Shown piece by piece: positions 45,601 to 56,944 of a stretch of DNA of 64,000 nt. The stretch is from Coleophoma eucalyptorum (taxonomy: Eukaryota > Ascomycota > Leotiomycetes > Helotiales > Dermateaceae), in contig JALRME010000002.1 of NCBI GenBank assembly GCA_026120035.1, positions 372,001 through 436,000 on the forward strand, in the 5' to 3' direction. Under the pieces are notes generated by a model that was not told the DNA's origin, did not search any database, and was given only the letters and a program-made list of their open reading frames with translations. Made by a program: the position numbers and the translations under genes. Position 1 is the stretch's first letter, and every line of letters starts with the position of its first letter.

Positions 45601-47246
45601 AGGGCAATGACTCTTGGAAAGTGAAGCTCCGAGTATCCAGGACGAGTCTGCCGCTGCTTGATGATGATCTCCTCCGTAGCCTCCAAATCGCATGTTAGGG
45701 TCGTTTGATAGATGTCAGTCAAATGGCTGAGCATTTCCTGGGCACAGTTCTGACTTAGAAGAGTGACATTTTTCTCAATGATCCGTTCAAATCCCTCTGA
45801 CATGACCTCGAAAAACTCATAAGCGTGGGCTAAATCTTCTTGAGCCCCAACAAGCTCCCTACCAGCTTCCATCGACTTTTGGATGGCTACAGTTGTTGCA
45901 TGAACCACTCGGCAAAGCTCATTCAGGCCATCAACGACCTTCGGAGAACGTGAGAGGAGTGGCAAATATGCCCGGGCAAGTTTTGTAACGGCCCCTAACC
46001 CACCACTATCTTTGGTAAAGTAGGAGGCCATTTTGATTGAATCGGCTTCCCAGTTCCAACTGTAGTGAAGTTCCAGATTACGCCCAATGTGAGAATTAAC
46101 ATTCTCCTCCTTCCTCTGAAGGTAATTGTATTCGACCAAGTATTTCAGGGATGGGATGTCGGGTTCCAAGTCACTCTGCATGCTCTGACGTGCCAGAGTT
46201 TTGGCATCCATGGCAACGAATCTTCCAGTAAGACAAGCATACTGAGTGAAGAATTGTGTAAGTGCCTGCCTCGCTGCGCGGCTCTCAGATAGAAAACGTC
46301 CAAAAAAAGTTCTAGCCTTGTCAGTAAGAAGTTCGAGCAGATGCGAGAGTGAATTACCGTCGTAAACTTAAAGCGTGAATAAGGTCGGGAAATGCATTCC
46401 AGAAATCTCGTTGTCTAGAGTATGATTCATACCAAGTATCCGGGCTATCTCGGGTGAAAGCTAGGTAGTTATCAATCCAATCACGAAGTTTGACAAAGCA
46501 CTCGTCGTTCTCTATCGGATCTGAAGTGTATCAGCAAAAGGACAAAGTCCGAACTTGCGCATCTTACCATTTTGGAAGTGTCTCTTGAGCCTCACAACTG
46601 TGTTTGCCAAAGTTTCACCGGCAGCAACATCATTAAAGGGAAATTCACACATGGGGTCAATGAGAACCTCATCATCTTCAATGATAGCCAATGGTGGGCT
46701 TCGGCCAGTATAGTCCGCCTCCTCACTCATATTGATCAGCTCAATCTCAGGGCTTCCCAGAGCACTTGGAGAAGATGATGGCGTTTCCATTGCCGGTACC
46801 GTCGAAAGCGCATCACTTTCGGTATCCATGCTAATCCTCGTAACTCTATCCTCGCTGCCATTTATCATCTTCGAAGGAGTCGTTAGGGAAGACGGAGAGG
46901 AAGAGAGACGATCCGCCGTTCGTGCAGTTCGAAGGTTGATAGTGAAGCGACTTGGTGTGGCATCCGTCTGAATTGGAAGAGTGGTCGTTCGAGTTGGTGT
47001 GTGGGGTGGAGAGGGGTCAAGGTCGATTACAGCCGCGCCGTTTGACTGTGGTTGCACAGGATCTGAGGAATGATCGGAAGCTCTAGCAGTGTCCACTGAT
47101 CTACTTCGAGAAGCAACACGAGAGACGCGTTGACGTTTTCTTGAGGATGTTGCCTCGTCGTCGTCGAATGGGTTTGGTCGGGTTGAGCAAGGCTCTGAGG
47201 AAGCCGCACGTTCTCGCGACGACAGCTCGTCAGATTCGGGGTCCAT
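39687..47246 (-). CDS. Giant USP-family ubiquitin C-terminal hydrolase (USP9X/USP34-like)
   Basis: Exons 47246-46568, 46520-46358 and 46221-39687 encode about 2458 residues. The first 220 residues are disordered and Ser/Thr/Arg-rich, and a long helical-repeat region runs to about residue 1560. The peptidase begins with GLRNLSNTCYLNSLFTQLF, catalytic Cys at about 1575 (codon 42341-42339). A CxxC pair occurs in YKCSTCDRHV, the catalytic His is in AGTAESGHYYSF at about 1825, and the third residue is in WVEFNDDTV. A further 600 residues of helical repeats follow. The layout matches USP9X, USP24 and USP34 rather than smaller yeast Ubps. It removes ubiquitin from proteins; substrates are unknown. 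A cryptic gtatga donor near 46434 was rejected because read-through keeps sensible protein. Exon 2 is inferred from frame and splice sites. Confidence 0.9.
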
Positions 47247-48144
47247 TTGGCAAAACGGAAAAGAGCGATGAGGTTGGAACGAGGTTCCCTCACTAATAGC
47301 AGCAGCTTTAGCTAAGCTCGAGAGCTCCCGATTGCCTAGAAGGAGGGCATGGGGTAGACTGGGAGTGTTCCGGAACCCATTCGTTTCTGAGGTTGATAAT
47401 TTAGGCGACTACAAAGCTCCAAACGTCATACGCCAGGCGCGTGAAGAGTAGAACAGGGTTCGCAGCAGTGGAAGAAGGGGATAGAAGGGCCGCAACAAAG
47501 AAATAACAGCCGCACAATGCGTGAAACAATGCTCTAGAGCAGAGACCACTTCCAGGACAGTTGGATATTAACTAAAGCGTGTATCCAAATGGAAGTTCTA
47601 TGAAGCTTTCTTGTGGCATCAGCTTGACAATCGAGGTGGGGCATCGGATAACGCCGAACTAGTCTGGATATGGTTAGTGCTACACTAGTATCTTTTGGTG
47701 CTAAGGCATGTTAAGAAAAGGAATGGAAATTGACGACTGGTATCGCACTATCTGTACCTTACTTTGTGCTTCTGTATCATCTCATACTCACTCTCATCCT
47801 TGCATGCTGCAAAGCTTCTCTTCCAGATCATATGCTAAGATCATTGATAAAGTCCCTTAAGTTGAGAAAGAAGAACTTGGGTCCCCCTGCAATATCATCG
47901 TTCACCACGCCTACAAACTTTAGTTCCCGGAAACTACCTTTTTGACTTTGCTAAGCGCTATCTACTTCAGGTATTGAGCAACAAAATACGACACAGTGTG
48001 CATCATCGGTCTTACCTCGAGGCACTTCTATGTCGGATTAGACCATACCAGAAATCTGGATACAAATCTAAAACCCAGAGTTCGGAAGATTCATCTCGCC
48101 ATCGCCTGTAGGCTTCTTCGCTTGCCGCAGTGCTTTCTTGCACC
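47247..48144. promoter_or_regulatory. Divergent promoter region deubiquitinase / POP3
   Basis: 898 bp between divergent starts, with no recognised gene. Short open frames around 47730-48100 are interrupted. Confidence 0.4.
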
Positions 48145-49061
48145 ATGGAAAGAAAACCAAAGACCATCTTTCAACTGGATACTCCGTTCACTGCGGTTCA
48201 GTGGTAGTTATTCGTCTGATTTATCTTCTAGCACTAGTCTGACATTTGTAGGCCTGCCATATCAGAGGAGCATCAGGTGACAATCTTAGACCTGCTCTGT
48301 AGGTATGTATTTTCAATGACTCCATTCTTTATGCTCAAACCTTCTGACGCCCTCCTTTTAGTCTGCTCTCTCCGCTTGGCAAGCACCGTTCTCTGTATGC
48401 CACGCCGTCCAAAGGCACGCGCAGTAAGAAGCGTAAGCGACGTGAGGCGGGACAAACATCAGATACCGAACCTTCTCGGACCAAATCCACCCCACCCATG
48501 CCTGAGATTTCTTCTTCGGTCATGGTAGGGCTCAACAGCATCACCCGAAGTCTTGAAAGCCTTTCCAAAATGAGTAAGAATAGAGATGTAGCCCAAGATT
48601 CCGTACCCACATCTGAAGACGAAGTCATGGAGGAGAGGCAAGCGGACGCTGAAGCTACCCTTGATGCTGTAGTTGCAACAGAAACCAGAAGTCGTCATTT
48701 CGCTGCGGTTTTTGTATCTCGGTCCTCACAACCGCCGATCTTGAATGCGCACTTGCCACAGCTGATTGCAACAGCTTCTCTTGCGCATCCGGATCGACCT
48801 CCTACCAAGCTTGTATCTTTGTCGAAGAATGCAGAATCACAGCTTTGCGCAGCTCTTGGTCTACCTCGAGTATCATTCATTGGGCTTCTGGACGATGCAC
48901 CCTACTCCAACCCTCTTCTAAATATAATTCGTGAAAACGTCTTAGATATTGAGGTGCCTTGGCTGAAAGAAGCTCAGAAGCAGCAGTACAGGTCACTTAA
49001 GGTCAACACCATTCAAACGACGTCTTTAACGGTAGCCAAAAAGGATGTAAAGCATTCATAG
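48145..49061 (+). CDS. POP3: RNase P/MRP protein subunit Pop3
   Basis: Exons 48145-48203, 48252-48302 and 48362-49061 encode 269 residues. The joins rebuild the Pop3 N-terminus: KTIFQLDTPFTAVQWP, then EEHQVTILDLLCSLLSPLGK with the intron splitting a Ser codon. A basic linker (KGTRSKKRKRRE) precedes a conserved segment with LNSITRSLE. The C-terminal half has the L7Ae-like fold expected for Pop3, with FAAVFVSRSSQPPILNAHLP, LVSLSKNAESQLCAALGLP and VSFIGLLDDAP. Pop3 binds the RNA of RNase P and RNase MRP in the nucleus, where they process tRNA 5' ends and ribosomal RNA. Fungal Pop3 proteins diverge strongly, so identification depends on these blocks, but several agree. Confidence 0.88.
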
Positions 49062-49225
49062 ATTATGTTAACTCCGCTACTTTCATGAGACACAAATATT
49101 GTGGTCTTTTTTATCATTTCTATGCCTATTCGTCAAATCACCATACTTCGCCGATACTCGCACAGCACGGCTCGGGAGATTATGATTTCCTCAAGTTTCC
49201 TTCCGAAATGCCATCAGAAAACGCT

Positions 49226-50966
49226 TCAGATATGCAGACTTGCGATATTGTTCACAAGGAATTCATATGAATCACTCCTGAAATCGTCCGCCAGAAGTGA
49301 ACTTGACAGAGCAAAGAAGTTCATCAGTTCATTGCTGGTACTCCATTGAGGCCATTCTGGGTACGATGTTGTGCCATTGTTTGGGTCCATCGTGTATACA
49401 AAACTCAAGTAATACGCATATGTCGATGCTGAAGCATAGTTCGGAAGGATACCAAAAAATTGTTGCAGAAGATCGCTACCATGGAAAGTTCCAAGGACCG
49501 GAGTGCCGTAATCATATGAGGAAAGATAGGACCACGAGGGCACATCTGGATTGACCGTTGATGCGACGGAGAGAAACGCTCGGCGGGAAAGTGTGAATGT
49601 TAGGTCACCCAGAATTGCAGCTAATCTCTTGAATTGTGGATACCAATTGTACAGTACTCCTGTGCGAAATGGCGATCCGTCAGTTGTAACATCTGGATAT
49701 GTGGCTACCAATGCCTCGATATCTGCTGTTGTGGCATCATGGAAGAAGTACGTAGTTAGATAAGTTACCAGCTCATCGATAGTTGTGATATTACTCTGAA
49801 ATAAAGCGAAAATTGTTCCTTCGTCCTCTTGGTCTCCAATTATAAATGGAACTGGTGCATATTTGCCCTCTTGGATCAACACTTCCGGCGATGCGCTTAA
49901 AACTATTCCGTCGGGGCGAGGGAGATATGATAGAGCTATAGACGAGTAGCTCAAGAGTCCGGGTACAGAGTTTGTTGCATTAAGTAACGTCTGGTAATCC
50001 ACCGTTCTCAGGCAGCCAAGGGTGTCGGTTGATGCGGAACATCCAGCAGCAGCAACGACTGTGTCATAGACTTCTTGTCCTTTAGCTCCGTCAACAGCAT
50101 CAGCAGGTACTATGCTTCCCGAGTTCATGATACCTGCGCGGAACAGGTCTTTCCCTTTATAAGTAATATCGCCGTCATACAAGGCCATCTGTCAGACACA
50201 AGTATTAGCAGGAGAATGAAGAATACATATTTGCAACTCATACCTGGTCTAGGACCGAGATGGCACCAGCAGATTCACCCCAGATGGTTACTTTGTCTGG
50301 GTCTCCCCCAAAGGCTGCAATATTATCAGCAACCCACTCCAAGCCAAGTCTCTGGTCTAGTAAGCCCAGATTTGCTGAGCCGTCTGCTAGAATCTCTGCA
50401 CCGGGCAAGAAGCCAAAACCTCCTACGCGGTAGTTGACCGTCACTACGATGATGGGTTTGCCCTGCGATACTGATTGTTCCACCCAGCCTGAGCCATCAT
50501 ACATAGCATTCCAACCGAGCTCAAAGCCACCGCCAAAAATCCAAAAGAGTACGGGTAAGCTGTCGGATGCTGTGGTTCCCAGAGGTCGGTGGATATTCAA
50601 GTACAAGCAATCCTCTCCTGCATTGGTGATTGTTTGGAAAAGAGGTGTGTCCAACAACAGACCGAGGGCAGAAGTGGGGATGGCATCGTTCAGAACGGTG
50701 CTGAAGAAGAATTGTGGACAAGCCTGTTGGTTTGCAGTTGCTGAAACTGTCCCCAATGCCTCCGTAATGGCTTGTGGTGGTTTAAGTCTCAGAGAATCCA
50801 CTGGAGGCTGTGCAAATGGCACTCCAGGAAAAGTTTCGATGTCACCAGTATTTCCAATGATGGTTGCCTGTGGGTAGGCGATTGTCACAGTTGGGGCAGC
50901 TGCTCGTATTTGAGGTGCTGCAAGAGCAAGAGGCAGAACCAGAAGAGGGAGGAAGAAGGCCAACAT
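49226..50966 (-). CDS. Secreted type-B carboxylesterase/lipase
   Basis: Exons 50966-50244 and 50188-49226, joined in phase 0 (gtatga/cag), encode 561 residues. The ATG is placed at the start of a classical signal peptide ([18 protein letters not shown]); an upstream in-frame TTG is ignored. Alpha/beta-hydrolase signatures of the type-B family are present: oxyanion loop [11 protein letters not shown], nucleophile elbow GESAG (Ser about 232), the Glu region DQEDEGTIF, and a His in [10 protein letters not shown]. The EDCLYLNI sequence is the family's second signature. Such fungal enzymes hydrolyse varied esters outside the cell, including lipids, plant esters and mycotoxin-like substrates. The real substrate is not known. 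All catalytic elements are intact. Confidence 0.94.
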
Positions 50967-53228
50967 GATTATCTGAACTCTGAACAAGGCGGAATCAAGA
51001 ATGAAACTCTCGCTGCATCAAAACCGCTTCCTTCATCCAAACTCGGTGACTACATCTATATATACTTTTTTTCCTTTCTTCACGCAAGACCCACCATCTA
51101 AGCAGCAAGACCACAGGTATGATAATGCAAGAAAATGAAGAACCTTAACATGTGTCTCCTCGGCCTCACTGGCGTATTTTCTGGTTATATTAACTCATCA
51201 CTGGCAAGGAAGTATCCCCGAGCCTCGGACTAAAGCACTAAGAAACTAGCTCTGGAAAATATACTTCGTACCTTTGAGCTAAGAATCAGCACGCATACAT
51301 CGTACCTAGCTCGGACACCGCGTGTTCCTGAACCTGAATCCGCGCTGACCATCCTACCACCTATGCGTCGAAATGCCCAATAGACGTCCATCGCAGTGCA
51401 TTGCCGTCGCCTGGTTTGTACGCAGTTTGTGTGTTGGCGTACCTGACCTGCGAGTAGTGTGTGTGAGTGAGAAAATGGTGTGTGTGTGGAAGTAGATACT
51501 GAAGTGAAGATCAGAGGTGCCAGACGGAAAGGTTTACCGAAGCGAGGGCTCGAAGGAACATGAAGGATTCGCGCGCGACCCAGGTGATTGGGTTATATCA
51601 ACCCGTTGAGCTAGTAAAATACCAGATACCCCGCACTACCTTCTGTCAAAAACATATCCCTACCAGCAAGCATCAGGCCGCCGGCGAAGTACTTCTCTCC
51701 CTTGTTTACCTGTGTACTTATTCCAAAAATGGAAACTCTTGTCCGTTGTTACTGGTCACGATGCTTTACTGGGAGGATAGCGGAGCCGTTTTGGGGGTTC
51801 ATAATCTGTTTCTATTGGATAAAACCCGATATTTAGGCGTCGATTTTTCCTGATACTTGGGTCGAGTTGATGGATCAGTTCATGGTTTGAGTGTACCGGT
51901 CTCGTGCGATACCATTTTCTCACTGTTAACATACATATGGTATTAGGCTCTGTGAGCAAGGCTGGATATATATCATAGCTATTTTGAAGGGCCGGCAGAT
52001 GGAGTATAGAAATTGTGGCTTAGCTTTGATGTCATTGCCGATGCGAAACTAAAGATTGCTCGCTACTTAGCGATCAAACCCTTCAACTTTAGTATCCCAA
52101 ATCACCAAATGCGATCGTATTCTTATTCGCCTTTGACATTTTTCTGCTGGTATAAGGCCGAGCGTACAGGACAATTGCGTGCTCTCTGTTTCTAACCCCT
52201 CTATTTGGCAAGTCCCGATCCCTTGGGTGAAGCTGGGTCATCTTGGCTTATCTGCGGGGTAAACCACGAGTATTGAAAGGATAAAGGGGCCACGAGAGGT
52301 CATGCAACACCTACACTCTATATTTTCGCAACTATAGACCGAGGTAGCTAGTAAGAGAGCCTTGTTGATGAGAAATATCCCGGATATTTCATGCATACTT
52401 CGACATGAGATGTATACCAGAGACGGTGTAAGTCAAACAGCTAGCAAACTGACAGGACAAGGTTCTATCCGCACGTGGGGAATGCTTGTCGCGTATCTTC
52501 GGCCGTCGTTTCCCTGGTCTGCCCTCCAGATGTATTGATTATCTGCAGAACTTCTGCATACGAAGCCACTCCGGTCATCTGCAAGTTAAATTCCATAACT
52601 GATAGGACGCAATATTTCCCGTACTTCTGTCACCCCACTTCAAAGCTCTGGAAATGCGGGTACGAGAATGGGCAGACCTATGCTGAGAGATAATATGAGG
52701 TTAGAGAAAGACTAGATGCTTCTTTTTTGTCAGCTTTTTGTTTGAGCTGGTAAGGCTGGCGGTTAGAATGAGGAATTTCAATGGCTGATGAGTAAATGCT
52801 TTGTTATTATTTGCTTTCGTATGTATTGGTCTCGGGCGTAGTTCCTCACCTGGATAGGCGTTATACTTGCGCATATATTCGATATGCATGTTTCCGACGA
52901 AGAAAGAAATAATGAAAGCGTGTCGTGAGATATTTGTTGGGATAGAAGTCCGTCCTTGGGGATATGTTGGTGGTGCTTACTCCATACCATGATGAAGTGT
53001 TGCAGTTGAGTATGCCAAGGCCCGAGGCTGTAAGAATCGGTGCTTTCAAGCTGTGTAACTTCGTCATGCATGCATTCATTCAAGTTCAAACAACAGGAAA
53101 AATATCAAACTGTGTAATTTTTAAATAGGTACCGTAGCTTAAGAAAAGCATTTATAAGTGGCCTACAAGCGATCCGATCTTAAGCCCATCCGCATCTCTT
53201 ATCTCCCACTGAGACACTGCGTCTGTTT
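50967..53228. other. Gene-poor AT-rich region upstream of the esterase
   Basis: About 2.3 kb. The first few hundred bases are the esterase promoter and include a TATATATA tract near 51056-51064. The rest shows no recognisable gene; open frames are below 105 codons and overlap. A GT-rich microsatellite lies at 51457-51488. It marks the start of the sparse part of the window. Confidence 0.45.
51457..51488. repeat. Imperfect GT-rich microsatellite
   Basis: Two runs of alternating GT (about 8 and 10 bp) are separated by an AGTGAGAAAAT spacer. Simple sequence in non-coding DNA. Confidence 0.6.
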
Positions 53229-53460
53229 CTACCGCCATTGGTACCTTCCTCTCTCACAAATTGTCGATCTTTTGTTTACTGAGTCCATGTGTCTCTTTAA
53301 ATGAGCCTTCCATCTGTCATTCCTGCTGAATCCTAAAATACTAGTAATATCATCACCACCTTTCAAGATGTTCAATTCGTGCTGGCAACCCGACCGAGTG
53401 CGTAAGCATTTTGATCGCACTGACGAGTCACAGTCTTTGATCAGGGTGCTCCATTACTGT
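53229..53460 (-). pseudogene. Remnant of a C2H2 zinc-finger gene (single finger)
   Basis: Reading the minus strand, a stretch of about 45 residues matches the last finger of the intact gene at 55033-55691: GCQHELN..., a spacer, then LGFSRNDRWKAHLKRHM against CGFSRRDRWQAHLKNLH. Only this finger is recognisable. Upstream fingers and a start are missing, and spacing of the two cysteines is longer than normal. I read it as a decayed copy, although a lone exon of a larger gene cannot be excluded. Confidence 0.55.
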
Positions 53461-53944
53461 TAAAACAGATAGTGGAAGTGGGCACTGGAGGTTAGGACTG
53501 TGATTGGCAGCTTTTTGCCCACTGAGTCATTGCAATTTCTGCCTTGGATAAAACGTCTCAGTGAGGAGAAATGGAGAAGCTCATGGTATTGTTATAAAAG
53601 AGAGCTGAAATATTCTTTGATCAAGAGTAACAGATAATTATTATGCATCCCTTAACAAATTGTGTTGCAGAAGGTAGCGTTACACCAACTAAAGAGCCAG
53701 TCCTATGTGCAGGTCCCTCAACAACATCGCGTGGATGGATTTAAAGTCATGGCATTCCTCTCTTTATTTGGACCGAATGAACCTCAGATACTTCTATAGG
53801 AATTCAATAACTCTTTTGTTTCCACCTCATTGGCTGCAAATATTCCGCCACGTCACACCTGGATATGCATATGCATAGGCCCTCTGCGCAGCCCGCGCCC
53901 CAAATCGCAGCGCCCCATTCATACGAATCAAGCTACACCAATCA
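53461..53944. other. Non-coding stretch between zinc-finger loci
   Basis: Nothing recognised. AT-rich with many stops. Confidence 0.45.
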
Positions 53945-54559
53945 ATGGTGAGGCGAGCAAATAATCAGAAGTTAGGCCTTTTTTTCCCTTGCGTGCGTTT
54001 CAGCAATCTACCATTGGATACCATCATTATACATTCAGCTCATTAAGCGGTGAGCCCATTCCGCTGACCTCCGTCACCTCCGAGGATACACTACCTCAAC
54101 AGCCTTCGGTATATCAGCCTCAGTTTATCGATTTCGCAGATTTGTTACTGTGCACCGCTGTGTTTGATACTACAAGTCTCCAAGGATCAATGGACAGTGT
54201 AGTCCAATTTGAGCATCTACCTGTATCTGATCCCAACCATTCAGCAATGGGACCTAGGTAAATAGAATCCCTTCCGAATCTGAACCTCAACAGCAGTTTT
54301 TATCAATGCTTACTACTTTTCTTATTGGATCTGTTGCTTTAAATGCTACAGAAGTTCAATCTCAGTCCTCACGTATGCAATGCTCGTCTTGTCCTAGAGA
54401 CTTCAAGCGAGCTGCTGATGCATCGGCCTTGGGGCTCTATCTATGCAAATATCCGACATCATCGCAACTATCTAGGCTGCTCTAATCGCAGAGGCTAAGT
54501 TTGGTCCCGTGCTAATAAGTCCCATACCCATCAGCGGGATAACCATGGTTTTGTTTAAG
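53945..54559 (+). pseudogene. C2H2 zinc-finger pseudogene with frameshift and stops
   Basis: The 3' part (54375-54559) aligns along its whole length with the last two fingers of the intact gene at 56043-56944. CSSCPRDFKRAAD corresponds to CATCSRIFKRPAD, and after a change of frame GCSNRRG-stop-VWSRANKSHTHQRDNHGF corresponds to GCSDRRGKGWSRADKLRSHQKENHGF, both then ending in TAA at the same place. The in-frame TAA at 54496-54498 replaces a Lys codon, and the first finger has lost its histidines. Upstream, an ATG followed at once by a possible intron and an open stretch 54004-54257 may be remains of the N-terminus, but it joins the fingers out of frame. No functional protein is expected. Confidence 0.75.
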
Positions 54560-55032
54560 GAAGGAGCAGGTCTAGTGTTGGCAACACAATTCTTTGTGAG
54601 CATACCAGTGTGCTAGAAGGTAGAAACGGACAACCACTGCCATTACTCAGCAGATTACTTTTTCTACTGTCCTATTTTTTGGGCTTTGTCGTTTTTCTTT
54701 CGTTTGATTGTGACTGTATAGTGCCCTTGTTGATTACGTAGTGGATTTAAGTTTTGGCCCAATATTTAGAGCTTCAGACAACGTCTGGTACCTTCTGATC
54801 CTAGCCATAACTATCAATTATTACGACTTCGTTGCGGTCTGTCTCGTCACAAGAACCTATGAAGCTCGAATTGCTTGCTTCTTTGTCAACCTAAAGGTCT
54901 CCTAAGAAAGACAAGTCGCTTACAAGATCTCTAGTCTCTTTCACGCAAGGAAAAAATCATGTACGACCGTAATCTCTCTCACCTTTGCCAATAGATTTTA
55001 CTAATGATATTACTTGATCCAAATTTACGCAA
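54560..55032. other. Non-coding stretch between zinc-finger loci
   Basis: T-rich sequence without a recognisable feature; 3' flanks of the pseudogene and of the next zinc-finger gene. Confidence 0.45.
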
Positions 55033-55691
55033 TCACAAGATTTTAGAAATTGCCCCTGACCATCCTGCCCGGTATAATTTGATATTCGCCTCCGTGACAA
55101 CAACACCATCTGCCCCATGGAGTTCCCAAAACCCCTCGGTATCGTCATAGACAGCAGTTGGAATACCATTCTTAGCCATCCCCTGAATCTCTGACTTACA
55201 AAGACGATGTAGGTTCTTCAGATGCGCTTGCCAACGATCACGCCTACTAAAACCGCAAGAAGCACCCAGCTGCAGCTTTCCAAACCCATGCCTGTCAGAA
55301 ATCGCTCCGACTTCGTGCTTGCACCCCGGATACGGACAGAGATATTTCAATCTTGGTCCATCTATCTCTTGGTCCGTAGTGCTGTGACATCCTGTCCAAT
55401 TGCTAAATCGATCAACGTGCCTCTTCAAATCTTTGGATGAAGCGAATCCCGCGTTGCATTTCAGACATTTCACGGGTTTTGTATGATACTTTTCATGACG
55501 ACTGTGCTGATCAGCAATAGAATTCTTGAATGCATATTTGGAACTCACCGCAGATCGCATCGACGGGAAAATACTTTTGGGCAAAGGCTATTCCGTACCA
55601 AGAACAGGCAACGGTGTTGATCTGTGGACATCAGCTGATTTGCCTCAGACGCTTTGTTCCATGATATTTGAGCATCTCTTTTAATCTCCAT
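55033..55691 (-). CDS. C2H2 zinc-finger protein, probable transcription factor
   Basis: Exons 55691-55549 and 55501-55033 (gtgagt/cag) encode 203 residues. The join rebuilds a finger: CPKVFSRRCDLRRHEKYH, whose first half lies before and whose His pair lies after the intron. The second finger CLKCNAGFASSKDLKRH lacks a normally spaced second His. The third is a long fungal-type finger with CPYPGC, a spacer, and GFSRRDRWQAHLKNLH. The C-terminal 60 residues contain GFWELHGADGVVV and no known domain. The finger order is common in uncharacterised fungal nuclear proteins; DNA binding is inferred. The first finger's leading Cys has unusual spacing, so the 5' end may be mis-modelled or degenerating. 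It is divergent from the next zinc-finger gene. Confidence 0.65.
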
Positions 55692-56042
55692 TGTCTAGGA
55701 TGAAGCTGAAGAGGGGACTCAAATGGCAACAGAGGGTTCCTCACCACGGTCCATGGGTATTATTAAGAAAAAGTAACGGAAGTTAAAAACAGGAGGTTCT
55801 TTATTGTGCAGCTCAGATGAGGCTGAGCTATTGACGCATATACAACTGTCGTAATAAGCCACACCATGCATTTCATATTCCCACCCAAGTGAGCATGAGT
55901 ATAAGTAAAGCTGATCTCCCAACCCCAACTTCCACCTATTTTACCATCATAACTCTTCCTTAAAGCACCTCTATTTACTACAGTCACACTGCGACACACA
56001 AGGGGGATTTGATTGATTGGCTGATCCCGACGCCAGCGCATC
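55692..56042. promoter_or_regulatory. Divergent region between the two zinc-finger genes
   Basis: 351 bp separate the two predicted starts. No open frame or box of note. Confidence 0.4.
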
Positions 56043-56944
56043 ATGTCGACGCCCCAACTGCCCTCGCTGTCGCCCTACCCAGAGGCCCAATCAAGCTGCT
56101 TGTCAACGAGTCCCAAGACTTCCTCTACAGCCCATCTAGCTAGACCCAATAGGGAACACCGTGGCTGCAATACAGCCCGGTGAGTACCCTTTTTTTTTAC
56201 TGACCAGACGGTAGGCCCTCTCTTGGATTTGAAATTTGTGCCCTAGCGGATTCTGCCTTACTGGGCAAGAACCAATGTATATCCCCGAAAATAGCCACCA
56301 CAACAGAGGATACCCAATCACATGACCTGGCGCCCTTTGCCTGTTTGTCAGTCAGCCATGATCACCTACACGCACCAAATATTGCTGCTGGCGCGACACT
56401 GCCATGGACCAGCAGTTCCAATGGTTCTATACAACCGTTCAATATGATGTATCGTTATGCGTCATTGCCAGATAGTAGCCGTATTTTTTCTGAATGGCCA
56501 TCATACTCGGTTGACGAAGCATCACAACGCTCTTCGAACATGACATACTCTGTCAACACAAATCATTTACAGGAGGCATCCAATCTTATTGCAATATCTG
56601 AGCTTCCTACATCCGTTAATTTCGAGAGTTATCTTGACCATAATCAACGGGCACAAATCTTCCAGGGTGCAGGCCATAATGCTGCGCAGTTGACTGGCGG
56701 TTTTTTCCACAGGCAACCAGTCCCTTCGACACTGCTACCCAATCCATCTAGAGGGAACAATCGATGTGCCACTTGCTCCCGTATATTCAAACGGCCTGCG
56801 GACCTGAGGCGTCACCAAGAAAATGTCCATGATAAGAACCGATATCACTGCTACTACCCAGGCTGTTCCGACCGCCGAGGCAAAGGCTGGAGCCGTGCGG
56901 ACAAGCTTCGCTCACATCAGAAGGAAAATCACGGGTTTATCTAA
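56043..56944 (+). CDS. C2H2 zinc-finger protein with C-terminal finger pair
   Basis: My preferred model is exons 56043-56179, 56247-56276 and 56356-56944 (251 residues), with canonical gtgagt/tag and gtatat/cag junctions that keep frame. A rival model uses one 35-bp intron (56180-56214), which is too short for a normal fungal intron. The N-terminal 170 residues are Ser/Asn/Gln-rich and without known domains. The C-terminus has two fingers: CATCSRIFKRPADLRRHQ...H (C-x2-C, H-x4-H) and CYYPGC...GWSRADKLRSHQKENH (C-x4-C, H-x4-H), ending right after the last His. The design, a disordered N-terminus with terminal fingers, suits a regulator. A decayed relative lies at 53945-54559. Exon structure is tentative; the fingers are certain. 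Confidence 0.65.

Noticed and set aside
46330..46440. A second intron in the deubiquitinase starting at a gtatga donor near 46434 and ending at an aag near 46370
   Set aside because: Reading straight through keeps the frame and gives plausible protein (DTWYESYSRQRDFWNAFPDL) up to a good gtaatt donor at 46357, so no intron is needed.
56180..56214. A 35-bp intron in the zinc-finger gene at 56043
   Set aside because: It would keep frame but is shorter than normal fungal introns; a two-intron model with canonical sites also keeps frame and was preferred.
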